This document shows positions 32,472 to 41,154 of a stretch of 64,000 nucleotides of DNA, one piece after another. A program made the translations under genes and the position numbers. The notes under the pieces were generated by a model. It was not told where the DNA came from and ran no database searches. It saw only the letters and a list, made by a program, of their open reading frames with translations. Position 1 is the first letter of the stretch. Each line of letters begins with the position of its first letter. This DNA is from Georgenia yuyongxinii (GTDB lineage Bacteria; Actinomycetota; Actinomycetes; Actinomycetales; Actinomycetaceae), in assembly GCF_006352065.1 (NCBI RefSeq), contig NZ_CP040915.1, forward strand, positions 2,542,001-2,606,000, read 5' to 3'.

Positions 32472-33611
32472 TCACGACCGGTACGGCCGCGGGCTGCCCA
32501 CCGCGGCGATGCGCTCCTCGGCGAGGTGGTCCGCCGCCCGGGCGGGGCTGATGCCCTGCTCCGCGGCCCGGCGCAGCACGGCGAGGGTGGTGTCGAACAG
32601 CCCCTCGACGCGGTGCCGGGCACGCTCGAGAACGAAGCCCTCCTCCTCGTCGCTGACCTGGATCACGCCGCCGGCGTTGACGAGGTAGTCCGGGGCGTAG
32701 GTGATGCCCCGTTCGAGGAGCCGCTCCGCGAGGCCGCCCTCGCCGTCGTCCGCGAGCTGGTTGTTGGCCGAGCCGCACACCACACGTGCGCGCAGCGTCT
32801 CGACCGTGGTGCGGTCCAGCGCCCCGCCGAGCGCGCAGGGTGCGTAGATGTCGATGTCGGACCGCACTAGCGTGTCCGCCCCGTCGACGACTTCGACGTC
32901 CGGGTGCGTCGTGCGGACCCGGTCGATCGCCGTCGGGCTGACGTCGGTGACGACGACGTGCGCGCCGGCGTCGAGCAGGTGGTCGACGAGCAGGTGCCCC
33001 ACCTTCCCCACACCCGCGACGCCCACGGTGCGGCCGCGCAGCGAGTCGCTCCCCCACACGTGGGTGGCGCACGCGCGCATGGCGGTGACGACGCCGACCG
33101 CGGTCAGCACGGAGGAGTCGCCGGAGCCGCCGTGGACCTCGCTGCGCCCGACGACGTGGCTCGTCTCGCAGTGGATGAAGTCCATGTCCGCCACGTAGGT
33201 GCCGACGTCGCACGCGGTGACGTACCGACCCCCGAGGGACTCGATGAACCGGGCGTAGGCCCGCAGCAGCGCCTCGGACTTGAGGTGCGTGGGATCGCCG
33301 ATGATGACGGCCTTGCCGCCGCCGTGGTCGAGGCCCGCCAGGGCGTTCTTGTAGGTCATGCCCCGCGACAGGCGCAGGACGTCGGCGAGGGCGTGGTCCT
33401 CGGTGGGGTACGGGTAGAAGCGGGTGCCGCCGAGCGCGGACCCGAGGGCGGTGCTGTGGATCGCGATGATCGCGTTCAGCCCGGTGGCGGCGTCGTGACA
33501 GTAGACGACCTGCTCGTGCCCGTGGGCGGGGTCGAAGGGGCCAGGTACGCGGAAGGTGGTGCTATGGGGGCTGGTGGAGGGACTGGTGTCCGGGTGGGTC
33601 AGGAGGCTCAT
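32472..33611 (-). CDS. Leucine/phenylalanine/valine dehydrogenase
   Basis: A 379-residue Glu/Leu/Phe/Val dehydrogenase. The active-site lysines lie in [19 protein letters not shown] (K88 and K100), with the NAD fold at GVAGVGKVG near residue 200 and the closing [15 protein letters not shown]. It oxidatively deaminates branched-chain amino acids (valine in most actinobacteria) to the 2-oxo acid and ammonia, supplying branched acyl precursors. Valine is favoured by lineage; leucine or phenylalanine remain possible. Confidence 0.9.
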   Translation of the reverse strand: MSLLTHPDTSPSTSPHSTTFRVPGPFDPAHGHEQVVYCHDAATGLNAIIAIHSTALGSALGGTRFYPYPTEDHALADVLRLSRGMTYKNALAGLDHGGGKAVIIGDPTHLKSEALLRAYARFIESLGGRYVTACDVGTYVADMDFIHCETSHVVGRSEVHGGSGDSSVLTAVGVVTAMRACATHVWGSDSLRGRTVGVAGVGKVGHLLVDHLLDAGAHVVVTDVSPTAIDRVRTTHPDVEVVDGADTLVRSDIDIYAPCALGGALDRTTVETLRARVVCGSANNQLADDGEGGLAERLLERGITYAPDYLVNAGGVIQVSDEEEGFVLERARHRVEGLFDTTLAVLRRAAEQGISPARAADHLAEERIAAVGSPRPYRS

Positions 33612-33754
33612 GACGACTCCCTGGTCATCTCGTGGATGAGCGGCGACCGCGCCGGGGGTGTGGTTCGGTTGCCACCTCCAGGGTAGGTCTGGCCCACCGG
33701 CCCGGCACCCGGGCGCGCTACCGCCTGTCAGGTCCCCTGCGGTAGACCAGCCCC

Positions 33755-34114
33755 ATGGACATCTCCGACGTGCTCACCCGGCTGCGCACCTTCGCCGACG
33801 AGCGGGACTGGCAGCAGTTCCACACCCCGCGCAACCTCACGCTCGCGCTGGTGGGCGAGGTGGGTGAGCTGGCCGAGCTGGTGCAGTGGCGCACGGACGA
33901 CGACGTGATCGCCCTGGCGCGCACCGAAGCCGGTCATGAGGCGCTCGCCGACGAGCTCGCGGACGTCTTCACCTACCTCGTCGAGCTGGCCGACACCCTG
34001 GGCATCGACCTCGACCGCGCGGTGCACGCGAAGATCGCCAAGAACGCCGTGAAGTACCCCGTGGAGCTCGCCCGCGGCTCGAACGCGAAGTACACCGAGC
34101 TCGGGACTCCTTAG
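33755..34114 (+). CDS. MazG-like nucleotide pyrophosphohydrolase
   Basis: A 119-residue protein of the small MazG/dCTPase type. It shows the metal-binding helix pattern [14 protein letters not shown], then [16 protein letters not shown], with the E-x2-E and E-x3-D carboxylates that bind magnesium. The family hydrolyses canonical or damaged NTPs to NMP and pyrophosphate. A leader with TAGACC about nine bases before the ATG is short. It stands alone between two minus-strand groups. Confidence 0.9.
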   Translation: MDISDVLTRLRTFADERDWQQFHTPRNLTLALVGEVGELAELVQWRTDDDVIALARTEAGHEALADELADVFTYLVELADTLGIDLDRAVHAKIAKNAVKYPVELARGSNAKYTELGTP

Positions 34115-34274
34115 GTCCGCCCGCGGCGCCCGGGTGCGCGGCTGGGTACTCCTCCCAGAGCACCGGGCCCCCCACGATGGGCGGGCGTCCGGCGCTCCGG
34201 GGGCACCGTGTCGGGTGGCTCGGGCCTGCGCGCTGGCGAGACTCGGCCGCCGCAGCGTCGTGGAGGCGGTGCGG

Positions 34275-34760
34275 TCAGGCCTCCGCGAGGAGCGCGTCCA
34301 GCTTCTCGTAGCCCTCGTTGACACCAACCTCCATGCCGCTGGCCATGATGGCGTCGCGTCCCTCGATCGAGTCGACGACGGACGTCGAGGTGACTCGCGT
34401 GCGTCCGTCGCCGAGGTCCTCGAAGGTCATGATGTCCAGCGAGACTCCGTCGGGCATGCCCTCCCAGGTGAAGGTCTGCACGAGGCGTTCGGGCGCACGG
34501 ACCTCATGGAACGACCCGAAGAAGCGGGCGACCTCCTCGCCGTCCTCGAAGTCGGCGTAGCGGTAGCCGCCGCCGGTACGGGCCTCCCACGTGTCGATCC
34601 GCATCTCGCTCCTCTTCGGACCGAGCCAGCGGGCGACGAGGTCGCGGTCCACCCAGGCACGGAACACCCGCTCCCGCGCGGCGTCGAACTCCCGGATGAT
34701 GCGCACGACCGGCAGCTGCGGGTCCGCCTCGATGCGCGTCTGGTTCGTGGTTGCGGTCAT
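34275..34760 (-). CDS. SRPBCC (AHSA1-like) protein of an ArsR module
   Basis: A 161-residue helix-grip protein. VVRIIREFDAARERVFRAWVD is the first strand-helix, GYRYADFEDGEEVARFFG the hallmark of AHSA1-type proteins, and VNEGYEKLDALL the C-terminal helix. It is coupled by ATGA to the ArsR gene upstream, a very common actinobacterial pair in which the SRPBCC protein is the regulator's main target. It probably binds or modifies a hydrophobic ligand, but the ligand is unknown. Confidence 0.87.
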   Translation of the reverse strand: MTATTNQTRIEADPQLPVVRIIREFDAARERVFRAWVDRDLVARWLGPKRSEMRIDTWEARTGGGYRYADFEDGEEVARFFGSFHEVRAPERLVQTFTWEGMPDGVSLDIMTFEDLGDGRTRVTSTSVVDSIEGRDAIMASGMEVGVNEGYEKLDALLAEA

Positions 34761-35119
34761 GATGCTGCTCCTTGCCGGTTGGTGGGTTCCTGCTCAGCGT
34801 CATCCATCTCGGCCAGCACGGCGTCGAGGCGCTGGAAACGCTCCTCGGCCTGCCGGCGGTACCGCTCGATCCACTTCGTCATGAGGTCGAACACCTCTGC
34901 CTCGAGGTGGCGCGGCCGCCGTTGGGCGTCCTTGCTGCGGCTGACCAGGCCGGCGTCCTCAAGCACCTTGAGGTGCTTGGAGACGGCCTGCACCGTGACG
35001 TCGTAGGGCGCGGCCAGCTGCCCGACCGTGGCGTCGCCGACGGCGAGCCGCGCCACGATGTCGCGCCGCGTCGGGTCCGCCAACGCCGCGAACACCCGGG
35101 AGAGGCGCTCCTCAGTCAT
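34757..35119 (-). CDS. ArsR/SmtB family transcriptional regulator
   Basis: A 120-residue winged-helix regulator of the SdpR-like type. RVFAALADPTRRDIVARLAVG and VQAVSKHLKVLEDAGLVSRSK are the HTH elements, and PRHLEAEVFDLMTKWIERY is the wing and C-terminal helix. No metal-binding cysteines are present. A GTG one codon earlier (35122) is an alternative start. It has an AAGGGGGG ribosome site. It sits behind a promoter with three operators and is coupled to the AHSA1-like gene. Confidence 0.9.
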   Translation of the reverse strand: MTEERLSRVFAALADPTRRDIVARLAVGDATVGQLAAPYDVTVQAVSKHLKVLEDAGLVSRSKDAQRRPRHLEAEVFDLMTKWIERYRRQAEERFQRLDAVLAEMDDAEQEPTNRQGAAS

Positions 35120-35138
35120 CACACCCCCCTTACGTCAT

Positions 35139-35198
35139 CAACCCATCGGTTGTAGACGACGGTACGTCGCAATCCGCCGGTTGTCAACCATGTGGTTG
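35139..35198 (-). promoter_or_regulatory. ArsR-module promoter with three operator dyads
   Basis: Minus-strand -35 TTGACA (35187-35182) and -10 TACCGT (35164-35159) are 17 bp apart. Three copies of the dyad CAACC-N4-GGTTG surround them: 35139-35152 (at the transcription start), 35170-35183 (one mismatch, CAATC) and 35185-35198 (over the -35). CAACC-N4-GGTTG is the known type of operator for ArsR-SRPBCC pairs, so strong autorepression is expected. Confidence 0.8.
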
Positions 35199-35387
35199 AG
35201 GAGCAGCTGCTGCGCTGGTACGGCCCGACGCCGTGCCGGGCGGTGCGAGCGCCAGCCCGGGCCCCGGCCCGAAAGTCGGCACGCATGCTCCCGACAAACC
35301 CCTCGCGCTGACCCGTGCAGTCCTCAATACTCAGGGGCGCATCATGCGCAACCATCCACGCTCGCCCGACCAGTTGGAGGCCATGTC

Positions 35388-35825
35388 ATGACCGCACGTC
35401 TGAACCCCTACCTCGGGTTCCGCGACAACGCCCGCCAGGCGATGGAGTTCTACAAGTCCGTATTCGGCGGCGTGCTCAACATGAGCACCTTCGCTGAGTA
35501 CCAGGCCAGCGAGGACCCGGCCGAGCAGGACAAGATCATGCACGCCCAGCTCGAGACCGAGCGCGGCTACACGCTGATGGGCGCGGACACCCCAAACTCC
35601 ATGCCGTTCAACACGGGCGACAACTACTCGGTCTCGCTCAGCGGTGGGCCCGAGGACGACACCGAGCTGCGGGGTTACTGGGACAAGCTCGCCGACGGCG
35701 GCGAGATCGCGATGCCGCTGGAGACGGCGCCGTGGGGCGACTCCTTCGGCATGGTGACCGACCGGTTCGGTGTCTCCTGGTTGGTCAACATCGCCGGGGA
35801 GCAGAACGCCCAGGGCCAGCAGTAG
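35388..35825 (+). CDS. PhnB-like VOC family protein
   Basis: A 145-residue vicinal-oxygen-chelate protein. It reads NPYLGFRDNARQAMEFYKSVFGG, then IMHAQLETERGYTLMGAD and FGVSWLVNIAG, typical of the actinobacterial PhnB-like type related to glyoxalases and 3-demethylubiquinone methyltransferases. A TTGGAGG ribosome site and the ATG at 35388 are clear. The function is unknown, and it is often found next to ArsR-SRPBCC modules. Confidence 0.85.
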   Translation: MTARLNPYLGFRDNARQAMEFYKSVFGGVLNMSTFAEYQASEDPAEQDKIMHAQLETERGYTLMGADTPNSMPFNTGDNYSVSLSGGPEDDTELRGYWDKLADGGEIAMPLETAPWGDSFGMVTDRFGVSWLVNIAGEQNAQGQQ

Positions 35826-35903
35826 GTCACGGCACCGGCGCATACTTGGCCCGCGCACTCGCCAAGAGACCCGCGCGCACGCGCCAAGAGAGAGGACGAG
35901 CCG

Positions 35904-36791
35904 ATGATTCTTGTCGTCGGTGGGACCGGCCAGCTGGGCGGGCGCGTCGTCCGGCTCCTTCGCGATCGCGGCGAGAAGGTCCGGTGCCTCGTGCGGGCCG
36001 GGAGCGACGATGCGCCCCTTCGTGCGGTGGGCGCGGAGATCGTGCAAGGGGACCTCATAGATCCCGCGACCTTGCCGGGCGCCTGCGAGGGGGTCGCCAC
36101 AGTTGTGGCGACCGCGACGGCGATCACCGGGCGGCTCGCCGGCGCCCGCCATCCCTCGATCGTCGAGGTCGACGGACGCGGAATGGCTGCACTTGTGGGC
36201 GCCGCCGCGAGGGCGGGGGTGGAGCGGTTCGTGTACCTCTCGTTCGCCGGCGCGGAGTCCGGCCTCGGCAGCCCGATGGAACGCGCCAAGCTGGCCATCG
36301 AGCGACGGCTGCGGGCATCGCAGCTTCGCGCGGTGATCGTGCGGCCCGACGCCTACCAGGACATCCACCTTGCACCGCTGGGCCGGTTCGACGTGGCCGG
36401 CGGGAAGGCCGCGGTCATCGGTAGGGGCGACACGAGGCGGCGGCCGGTGGCGGTCGACGACGTCGCCGCTCTCGTGGCCGCCGTCGCCCTGGAGCCCGAT
36501 CCGCCCGAGGTGGTCGAGTTCGGCGGCCCCGAGGCGATCAGTCGCAACCAGGCGATCGCCGTCGCCGAACGGGCCACCGGCCGCCCGATGAAACGGCGGC
36601 GCACGCCCGCCGTGGCCGCCCGGCTCGGCATGCGCCTCCTCGCGCGGAGGAACGACGCGCTCGCGTCCGTGTTCGCGGCCGGCCTGCACCAGGATCGCGT
36701 CGAGGCGCGCTGGGATGACGGCCCGCTCCGCGAGCGCGGGATCGCGGGCAGGTCGGCTACGCAGTTCATCCAGGAGCAGGCCCTCGGGTGA
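35904..36791 (+). CDS. NmrA-like NAD(P)H-binding protein
   Basis: A 295-residue atypical SDR. VVGGTGQLGGRVVRLLRDRG is the Rossmann motif, with RFVYLSFAGAE and VIVRPDAYQDIHLAPLG following. The usual YxxxK catalytic pair is not apparent, consistent with an NmrA or NADH-dependent regulator-like role in redox sensing. A GAGAGGACGAG ribosome site precedes the ATG. It is followed by a hairpin and tRNA-Ala. Confidence 0.82.
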   Translation: MILVVGGTGQLGGRVVRLLRDRGEKVRCLVRAGSDDAPLRAVGAEIVQGDLIDPATLPGACEGVATVVATATAITGRLAGARHPSIVEVDGRGMAALVGAAARAGVERFVYLSFAGAESGLGSPMERAKLAIERRLRASQLRAVIVRPDAYQDIHLAPLGRFDVAGGKAAVIGRGDTRRRPVAVDDVAALVAAVALEPDPPEVVEFGGPEAISRNQAIAVAERATGRPMKRRRTPAVAARLGMRLLARRNDALASVFAAGLHQDRVEARWDDGPLRERGIAGRSATQFIQEQALG

Positions 36792-36858
36792 GGGTCCCGT
36801 TGGAGCGGCGACTGACGGCGACCGCCGGGCGATGACGCGTCGAACCCGGCGAACGAGT

Positions 36859-36888
36859 GAGGCCCGGATCCGTGCGGATCCGGGCCTC
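36859..36888. terminator. Perfect 13-bp hairpin between the NmrA-like gene and tRNA-Ala
   Basis: GAGGCCCGGATCC (36859-36871) pairs exactly with 36876-36888 across a GTGC loop. It lies just downstream of the tRNA on the minus strand and of the NmrA-like gene on the plus strand, so it may serve both. There is no long U run, as is usual in this type of genome. Confidence 0.7.
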
Positions 36889-36893
36889 GAACG

Positions 36894-36966
36894 TGGAGCT
36901 AGAGGGATTCGAACCCTCGACCTCTTCCATGCCATGGAAGCGCGCTACCAACTGCGCCATAGCCCC
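36894..36966 (-). tRNA. tRNA-Ala (anticodon GGC)
   Basis: The minus strand folds into a full cloverleaf: acceptor GGGGCTA with TAGCTCC, D-arm GCGCAGTTGGTAGCGC, anticodon stem CTTCC/GGAAG with loop ATGGCAT (anticodon GGC, reading GCC and GCU) and T-arm GAGGGTTCGAATCCCTC. The discriminator base is A73 and CCA is not encoded. Length is 73 nt. Confidence 0.97.
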
Positions 36967-37110
36967 GTACTTTGCCCCGTGGGGCGTGGACTACTTTAGG
37001 GCATCGCCGTCCGCGAGTGCCAATCCGTTCGCCTGTCCGACGGCGTGAGCCTCACCACCCCGGCCCGCCCGGCGGGTCACCTTGACCGCCGCCTTAACCA
37101 CGATCGCACC

Positions 37111-37116
37111 TACCCT
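37111..37116 (+). promoter_or_regulatory. -10 element of the ankyrin-repeat gene (leaderless)
   Basis: TACCCT lies six bases before the ATG at 37123. No good -35 is found at the usual spacing. It fits the leaderless arrangement seen in other genes of the window. Confidence 0.5.
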
Positions 37117-37122
37117 CTGACC

Positions 37123-37548
37123 ATGAATACCCCAGGGCCCGACGACGCCGCGCTCGAGTTCGCGCACCGACTCTTCGACCACGCACGCGAGGGCGGCACG
37201 GCCGAGCTGGTCAGCGCCGTCGACGCCGGGGTGCCGGTGAACCTCACCGACGCCAAGGGCGACACGCTGCTCATCCTCGCCGCGTACCGGCAGCAGGCCG
37301 CGACTGTGCAGGCCCTGCTCGCCCGCGGCGCCGACGTCGAGCGCCTCAACGACCGTGGCCAGAACGCCCTCACCTGTGCCGTCTTCAAGCAGGACCCCGA
37401 GATCGCGAAGCTCCTGCTCGACGCCGGGGCGGATCCCGACGCCGGCTCCCCGAGCGCCCGCGCCACCGCGCAGTTCTTCAACCTGCCGGAGATGGCTGCT
37501 CTCCTCGCCGGCGGCGGCCGAGCGCCCCACGACCCTGTGCGCTCCTGA
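37123..37548 (+). CDS. Ankyrin-repeat protein
   Basis: A 141-residue protein. Residues 20-120 form about three ankyrin repeats: VNLTDAKGDTLLILAAYRQQ, LLARGADVERLNDRGQNALT and LLLDAGADPDAGSP. Ankyrin proteins act as binding scaffolds; bacterial ones often pair with catalase or with toxins, but no partner is next to this gene. The ATG at 37123 is supported by the leaderless -10 six bases upstream; the frame upstream of it is less protein-like. Confidence 0.87.
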   Translation: MNTPGPDDAALEFAHRLFDHAREGGTAELVSAVDAGVPVNLTDAKGDTLLILAAYRQQAATVQALLARGADVERLNDRGQNALTCAVFKQDPEIAKLLLDAGADPDAGSPSARATAQFFNLPEMAALLAGGGRAPHDPVRS

Positions 37549-37555
37549 GCCCGGC

Positions 37556-38395
37556 TCACCCCTGGTGCGCGGCGCCGAGGAAGTCCTCGCTGATCGCCAG
37601 GCTTGCGCGCTGCATCCGCGTGACGATGAACGGCAGGCGGGCACGCGGCAGCCGCTCCGCCGGGGCGGCCAGCGCGATCGCCCCCACCGGCTGACGCTGC
37701 TGGTCCCGCACGACGACACCGAGCGCCACGACACCCTCGGCGCTCTCGCCGAAGTTCGTGGCGTAACCGGCGCGGGCCGCGTCCTGCAGATGACGCACGA
37801 TCTCGTCCACGGTCGGCAGGGTCGCCCCGGTCAGTGCCTGGACGCCCCGCGGGTACAGCGCTCGCACGGACTCCGGCGGCAGCGCGGCGAGGATCGCCTT
37901 GCCGCCGGCGGTCGCGTGCGCGGGCAGCACCAGGCCCACCCGAAGCCCGACGCGCACCGCCTGCGGGCTCGCCACGCCGTCGACGAAGCGGGCCCCGTTG
38001 CCCTCCAGCTGGACAAGGTGGACGGTCTCCCCCACCTCCTCGGCGAGCGCAGCGAGATGCGGCCGCGCCATCGAGCGCAGGTCGAGCCGGGAGACGGCGC
38101 GCATGCCGGCGTCCACGAGCGCCGGCCCTGGCCGGTATGACCGGTCCGGGCCGTCCTGCACGGCGAACCCGCGGAACCGGAGCGTGGCGAGGAGCCGGTG
38201 CGCGGTGGAACGTGCGACGCCGAGCAGCTCGGCCGCCTCCGCCACGCGCAGCCCGCCACGCTCGTCGAGCGCATGCATGAGCCTCAGCGCGTTGTCCACC
38301 GAGTCCAGGCTGTAGGGCGGGGCCGCCGCCCGCCACACGTCAGGGTCGTGCTGGACCCACGCGGTGCCCGCTCCACCGATGACCGGCTCAGTCAT
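37556..38395 (-). CDS. IclR family transcriptional regulator
   Basis: A 279-residue regulator. The winged HTH (about 28-90: YSLDSVDNALRLMHALDERG, then GVARSTAHRLLATLRFRGF) precedes an IclR effector domain (AHATAGGKAILAALPPE, SAEGVVALGVVV). It is convergent with the ankyrin gene and lies 22 bp behind the FAD-monooxygenase on the same strand. IclR regulators near flavin hydroxylases usually control degradation of aromatic compounds, so it may control the monooxygenase gene. Confidence 0.9.
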   Translation of the reverse strand: MTEPVIGGAGTAWVQHDPDVWRAAAPPYSLDSVDNALRLMHALDERGGLRVAEAAELLGVARSTAHRLLATLRFRGFAVQDGPDRSYRPGPALVDAGMRAVSRLDLRSMARPHLAALAEEVGETVHLVQLEGNGARFVDGVASPQAVRVGLRVGLVLPAHATAGGKAILAALPPESVRALYPRGVQALTGATLPTVDEIVRHLQDAARAGYATNFGESAEGVVALGVVVRDQQRQPVGAIALAAPAERLPRARLPFIVTRMQRASLAISEDFLGAAHQG

Positions 38396-38417
38396 GCCCT
38401 CCGCCCGTCCGTGCCTG

Positions 38418-39653
38418 CTAGTCCTGACTACGCAGGACATCCTTGTCGTACGCCGCCACCCGCTTGTAGTTGTCCGAGATGGTGGCCATCTCCTCCCGCG
38501 TGATGACGTCCTCGATCCGGGTGAACGGCTTGTCACCCGTTCGTTCGTAGACCTCCTTGAGGATCGTGTCCGGCGGATTACGACGATTGGTCTGGACCAC
38601 CGCGGACGTCGCGGGAAGCCGTTCCTTCTCGTAGCGCACGAGCGCGTCCGCTGGGTCGTCGACCTCCTCGAGCGCCACGCGCAGGGCATGGGCGTCCAGG
38701 ATGGCCTGGCCGGCTCCGTTGGACCCGCGCGGGACCATCGGATGTGCGGCGTCGCCGAGGAGCGTGGTGTGCCCGAAGGTCCAGCGCGGCAGCGGGTCCT
38801 GGTCGACCATGGGGTACTCCAGCACCTTCTCGGCGCCGCGGATGAGCGCGGGCACGTCGAGCCAGTCGAAGTGCCAGTCGTCGAAGACGTCGATGAAGTC
38901 CTCGAGCCGGCCCTCCCGGTTCCAGTCACGACGCGCCGGCCGCGGCCGCTCCACCTCGGCGACCCAGTTGACCAGCTGGGTGCCATGGCCGTCGATGTCG
39001 TCGCGAACCGGGTAGATCACCATCTTGCCGGACGTCAGCCAGCCGGCTCGGACCATGCTCGCGCCGCTGAGGAACGGTTGCCACGGGGTGACACCGCGCC
39101 ACATGGTCACGCCGGAGTACAGCGGATCACCCTCGTCAGGGTAGAACTGCGCCCGGATCGCCGAGTGCACGCCGTCGCAGCCGACCACCACGGTGGCTCG
39201 CTCCTCGCCGGTCCGGCCCGCCGCGTCCACGGTGGTGACCACGGCGCCGTCGCCGTCCTCGGCCACGCCGGTGGCCCGCGCACCCAGCACCACGGCGTCG
39301 GCGCCGAGGCGGTCACGCATGACGCGCAGGAGCGTCAGCTGGGCATCGGCGCGGTGGATCGACAGCTGGGGGTGCTCGTAACCAGCGAGCCGGCCCGCAG
39401 GCTCCCGGTAGACGAGCTGCCCGAACCGGTTGAAGAAGACCGACTCCCTTGTTGCGATCGAGCCGGCCTCGAGGTCGCCTGCCACACCGAGCCGGTCGAG
39501 CACCCGCACGGCATGCGGCAGGAGGTTGATACCGGCCCCGATCGGCTCCAGGCGCGCCGCGGCCTCGAGAACCTTGCACGGGATACCGGCCTGGTGCAGC
39601 TCCAGCGCGAGCGTGAGCCCACCGATCCCACCGCCCACGATGAGCACGTCCAC
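38418..39653 (-). CDS. FAD-dependent aromatic monooxygenase-like protein
   Basis: A 411-residue PheA/UbiH-type flavoprotein hydroxylase. The N-terminal VLIVGGGIGGLTLALEL is the FAD Rossmann motif, VVVGCDGVHSAIR is the DG motif, and TLLGDAAHPMVPRGSNGAGQ is the GD motif. It starts at GTG 39653. Such enzymes use NAD(P)H and O2 to hydroxylate phenolic rings, for example 3-hydroxybenzoate or salicylate. Coupling with the IclR gene suggests regulated aromatic catabolism; ring-cleavage genes are not in this window. Confidence 0.88.
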   Translation of the reverse strand: MDVLIVGGGIGGLTLALELHQAGIPCKVLEAAARLEPIGAGINLLPHAVRVLDRLGVAGDLEAGSIATRESVFFNRFGQLVYREPAGRLAGYEHPQLSIHRADAQLTLLRVMRDRLGADAVVLGARATGVAEDGDGAVVTTVDAAGRTGEERATVVVGCDGVHSAIRAQFYPDEGDPLYSGVTMWRGVTPWQPFLSGASMVRAGWLTSGKMVIYPVRDDIDGHGTQLVNWVAEVERPRPARRDWNREGRLEDFIDVFDDWHFDWLDVPALIRGAEKVLEYPMVDQDPLPRWTFGHTTLLGDAAHPMVPRGSNGAGQAILDAHALRVALEEVDDPADALVRYEKERLPATSAVVQTNRRNPPDTILKEVYERTGDKPFTRIEDVITREEMATISDNYKRVAAYDKDVLRSQD

Positions 39654-40051
39654 GTGAGTCTCCCGTCGTCCTCGGTGACGGCGCGTCTGCCGCCGCGACC
39701 ACGCTAGGTGACCGGCGCTTCACGCCCGTCGCTGCACGACCACCTGTTCGTCAGGGCGGAACACCCACCTCCGCTCGATACAGCCACTTCCATCAATCCA
39801 GGACGGGCGTCGGCCGCGAGCGCGTCTGCGCGCACGCCGCCGCTCCGGAGCGGGTCGAGAACGGGCACCGTTCGCCATGAAGGAATCCTGCGTCTCTGCC
39901 ATCTCCGCCGCGACCTGGCGGCCCTACGGTGACCACATCCGGGCAAGGGACGAAGGTCCCGTCCGGGCACCGAGCCCGCTCGGGCGTGGCCCCGAACCCG
40001 GCACGGAGAGTCCGCGGACCACAGGCCGGTCCGCCGTCAGGAGGGACGTTC
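39654..40051. other. Intergenic region between divergent monooxygenase and lipoprotein genes
   Basis: No gene was identified in about 400 bp. There are GC-rich inverted stretches near 39960-40000 (GGGACGAAGGTCCCG), which could fold in a leader RNA, but no known riboswitch core is recognised. A short frame from 39877 (MKESCVSAISAATWRPYGD) has no ribosome site. Confidence 0.4.
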
Positions 40052-41047
40052 ATGAGGCGCAGTGTGATGGTGACCGGAGCGACGGTCGCCGCGATGACGA
40101 CGTTGGCGGCCTGCGGCTCGGGTGGCACGCCGGAGGGCGAGCAGGGCTCCGGCACCGCCACCGAGGCCGGGGCGACTGCCACGGTGCGGATCGGTGAGAC
40201 AGCGGGCATCCCCTCGGGATTCCTCGCGTACGGCAAGCAGATCGGCGCGTTCGAGGACCGCGGGCTCGACCTGGAGATCGACACGTCGGCCGGCGGTGCC
40301 GCGGCCATCCCCGCCCTGGTCAGCGGCGAGTTCGACCTCGCCGGCTCCAACACCGTCAGCGCGCTGCTCGCCGGCGCCGAGGGCCTGCCGCTGCAGATCG
40401 TCGCGTCCGGGACCTTCGCCACCACCGATCCCGAGAACGACTTCTCGGCCGTGCTCGTCCGGCCGGACGGCGAGATCACCGACGCCGCCGGGCTGGCCGG
40501 CAAGACCATCGCGGTCAACACGCTGGAGAACATCGGCGACATCACGATCACCGCCGCGCTGGAGGAGCGCGGGGTCGACACCAGCGGGATCAACTTCGTC
40601 GAGATCGGGTTCCCGGACATGCTCGGTGCGCTCGCCGGCGGGAACGTCGACGCGGCTTGGGTCATCGAGCCCTTCCTCGCCATCGGCAAGCAGCAGGGCA
40701 ACCTGCCGGTGCTATATCCCTACGCCGAGGCCAAGGAGGGCCTGCAGGTGGGCTCGTTCGTGGCGACCGGCCAGTACGCGGACGAGAACGCGGACGTCAT
40801 CGAGAGCTTCCGGGCAGCCGTCGCCGACACCGCGAAGGCGATCGCCGACGATCCCGATGCGTTCCGCCAGGCGCTCTCCGAGGTGCAGGACGTCGACCCT
40901 GCGGTGGCGGCCGAGATGGTACTGCCCGTGTGGAAGGGGCCCGTGGAGATGGAGTCCCTGACCTACCTCGCGGAGCAGATGGAGCACCAGGGCGTCGTCG
41001 ACCAGCCGATCGACGTCGAGCCCCTGGTGCCGCAGGACGCCCGCTGA
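40052..41047 (+). CDS. ABC transporter substrate-binding lipoprotein (NMT1/SsuA type)
   Basis: A 331-residue lipoprotein with lipobox LAAC (Cys at about residue 21) and a Gly/Glu/Thr linker. The type II binding core reads GIPSGFLAYGKQIGAFEDRG, then GGAAAIPALVSGEFDLAGSN, like binding proteins for sulfonates, nitrate or thiamine precursors. The CAGGAGG ribosome site is strong. No permease or ATPase is next to it, so it is an orphan. The neighbouring flavin monooxygenase suggests an aromatic or sulfonate ligand, but that is speculative. Confidence 0.85.
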   Translation: MRRSVMVTGATVAAMTTLAACGSGGTPEGEQGSGTATEAGATATVRIGETAGIPSGFLAYGKQIGAFEDRGLDLEIDTSAGGAAAIPALVSGEFDLAGSNTVSALLAGAEGLPLQIVASGTFATTDPENDFSAVLVRPDGEITDAAGLAGKTIAVNTLENIGDITITAALEERGVDTSGINFVEIGFPDMLGALAGGNVDAAWVIEPFLAIGKQQGNLPVLYPYAEAKEGLQVGSFVATGQYADENADVIESFRAAVADTAKAIADDPDAFRQALSEVQDVDPAVAAEMVLPVWKGPVEMESLTYLAEQMEHQGVVDQPIDVEPLVPQDAR

Positions 41048-41154
41048 CGGCGATCGGCCCCGGCAGGCCGCGATGACGATCTGGCCGCGGGTTCGGTGCG
41101 CAGCGCGAGGCTCTTGTGCGGTGCTGGTCCGCCGCGCCTGGCGGTCGTGCGGGG

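Noticed and set aside
29993-32551. An 852-codon plus-strand open frame across the decarboxylase and pentapeptide genes
   Set aside because: It lies antisense to two well-recognised proteins and reads as low-complexity Arg/Gly/Pro sequence.
36859-36888. The 13-bp hairpin as a mobile palindromic repeat
   Set aside because: It sits directly after a tRNA gene and has the position and symmetry of a terminator. No second copy was seen in the window.
39930-40051. Possible riboswitch in the leader of the orphan lipoprotein
   Set aside because: Only short inverted stretches are seen. The cores of TPP, cobalamin and SAM riboswitches are not found.
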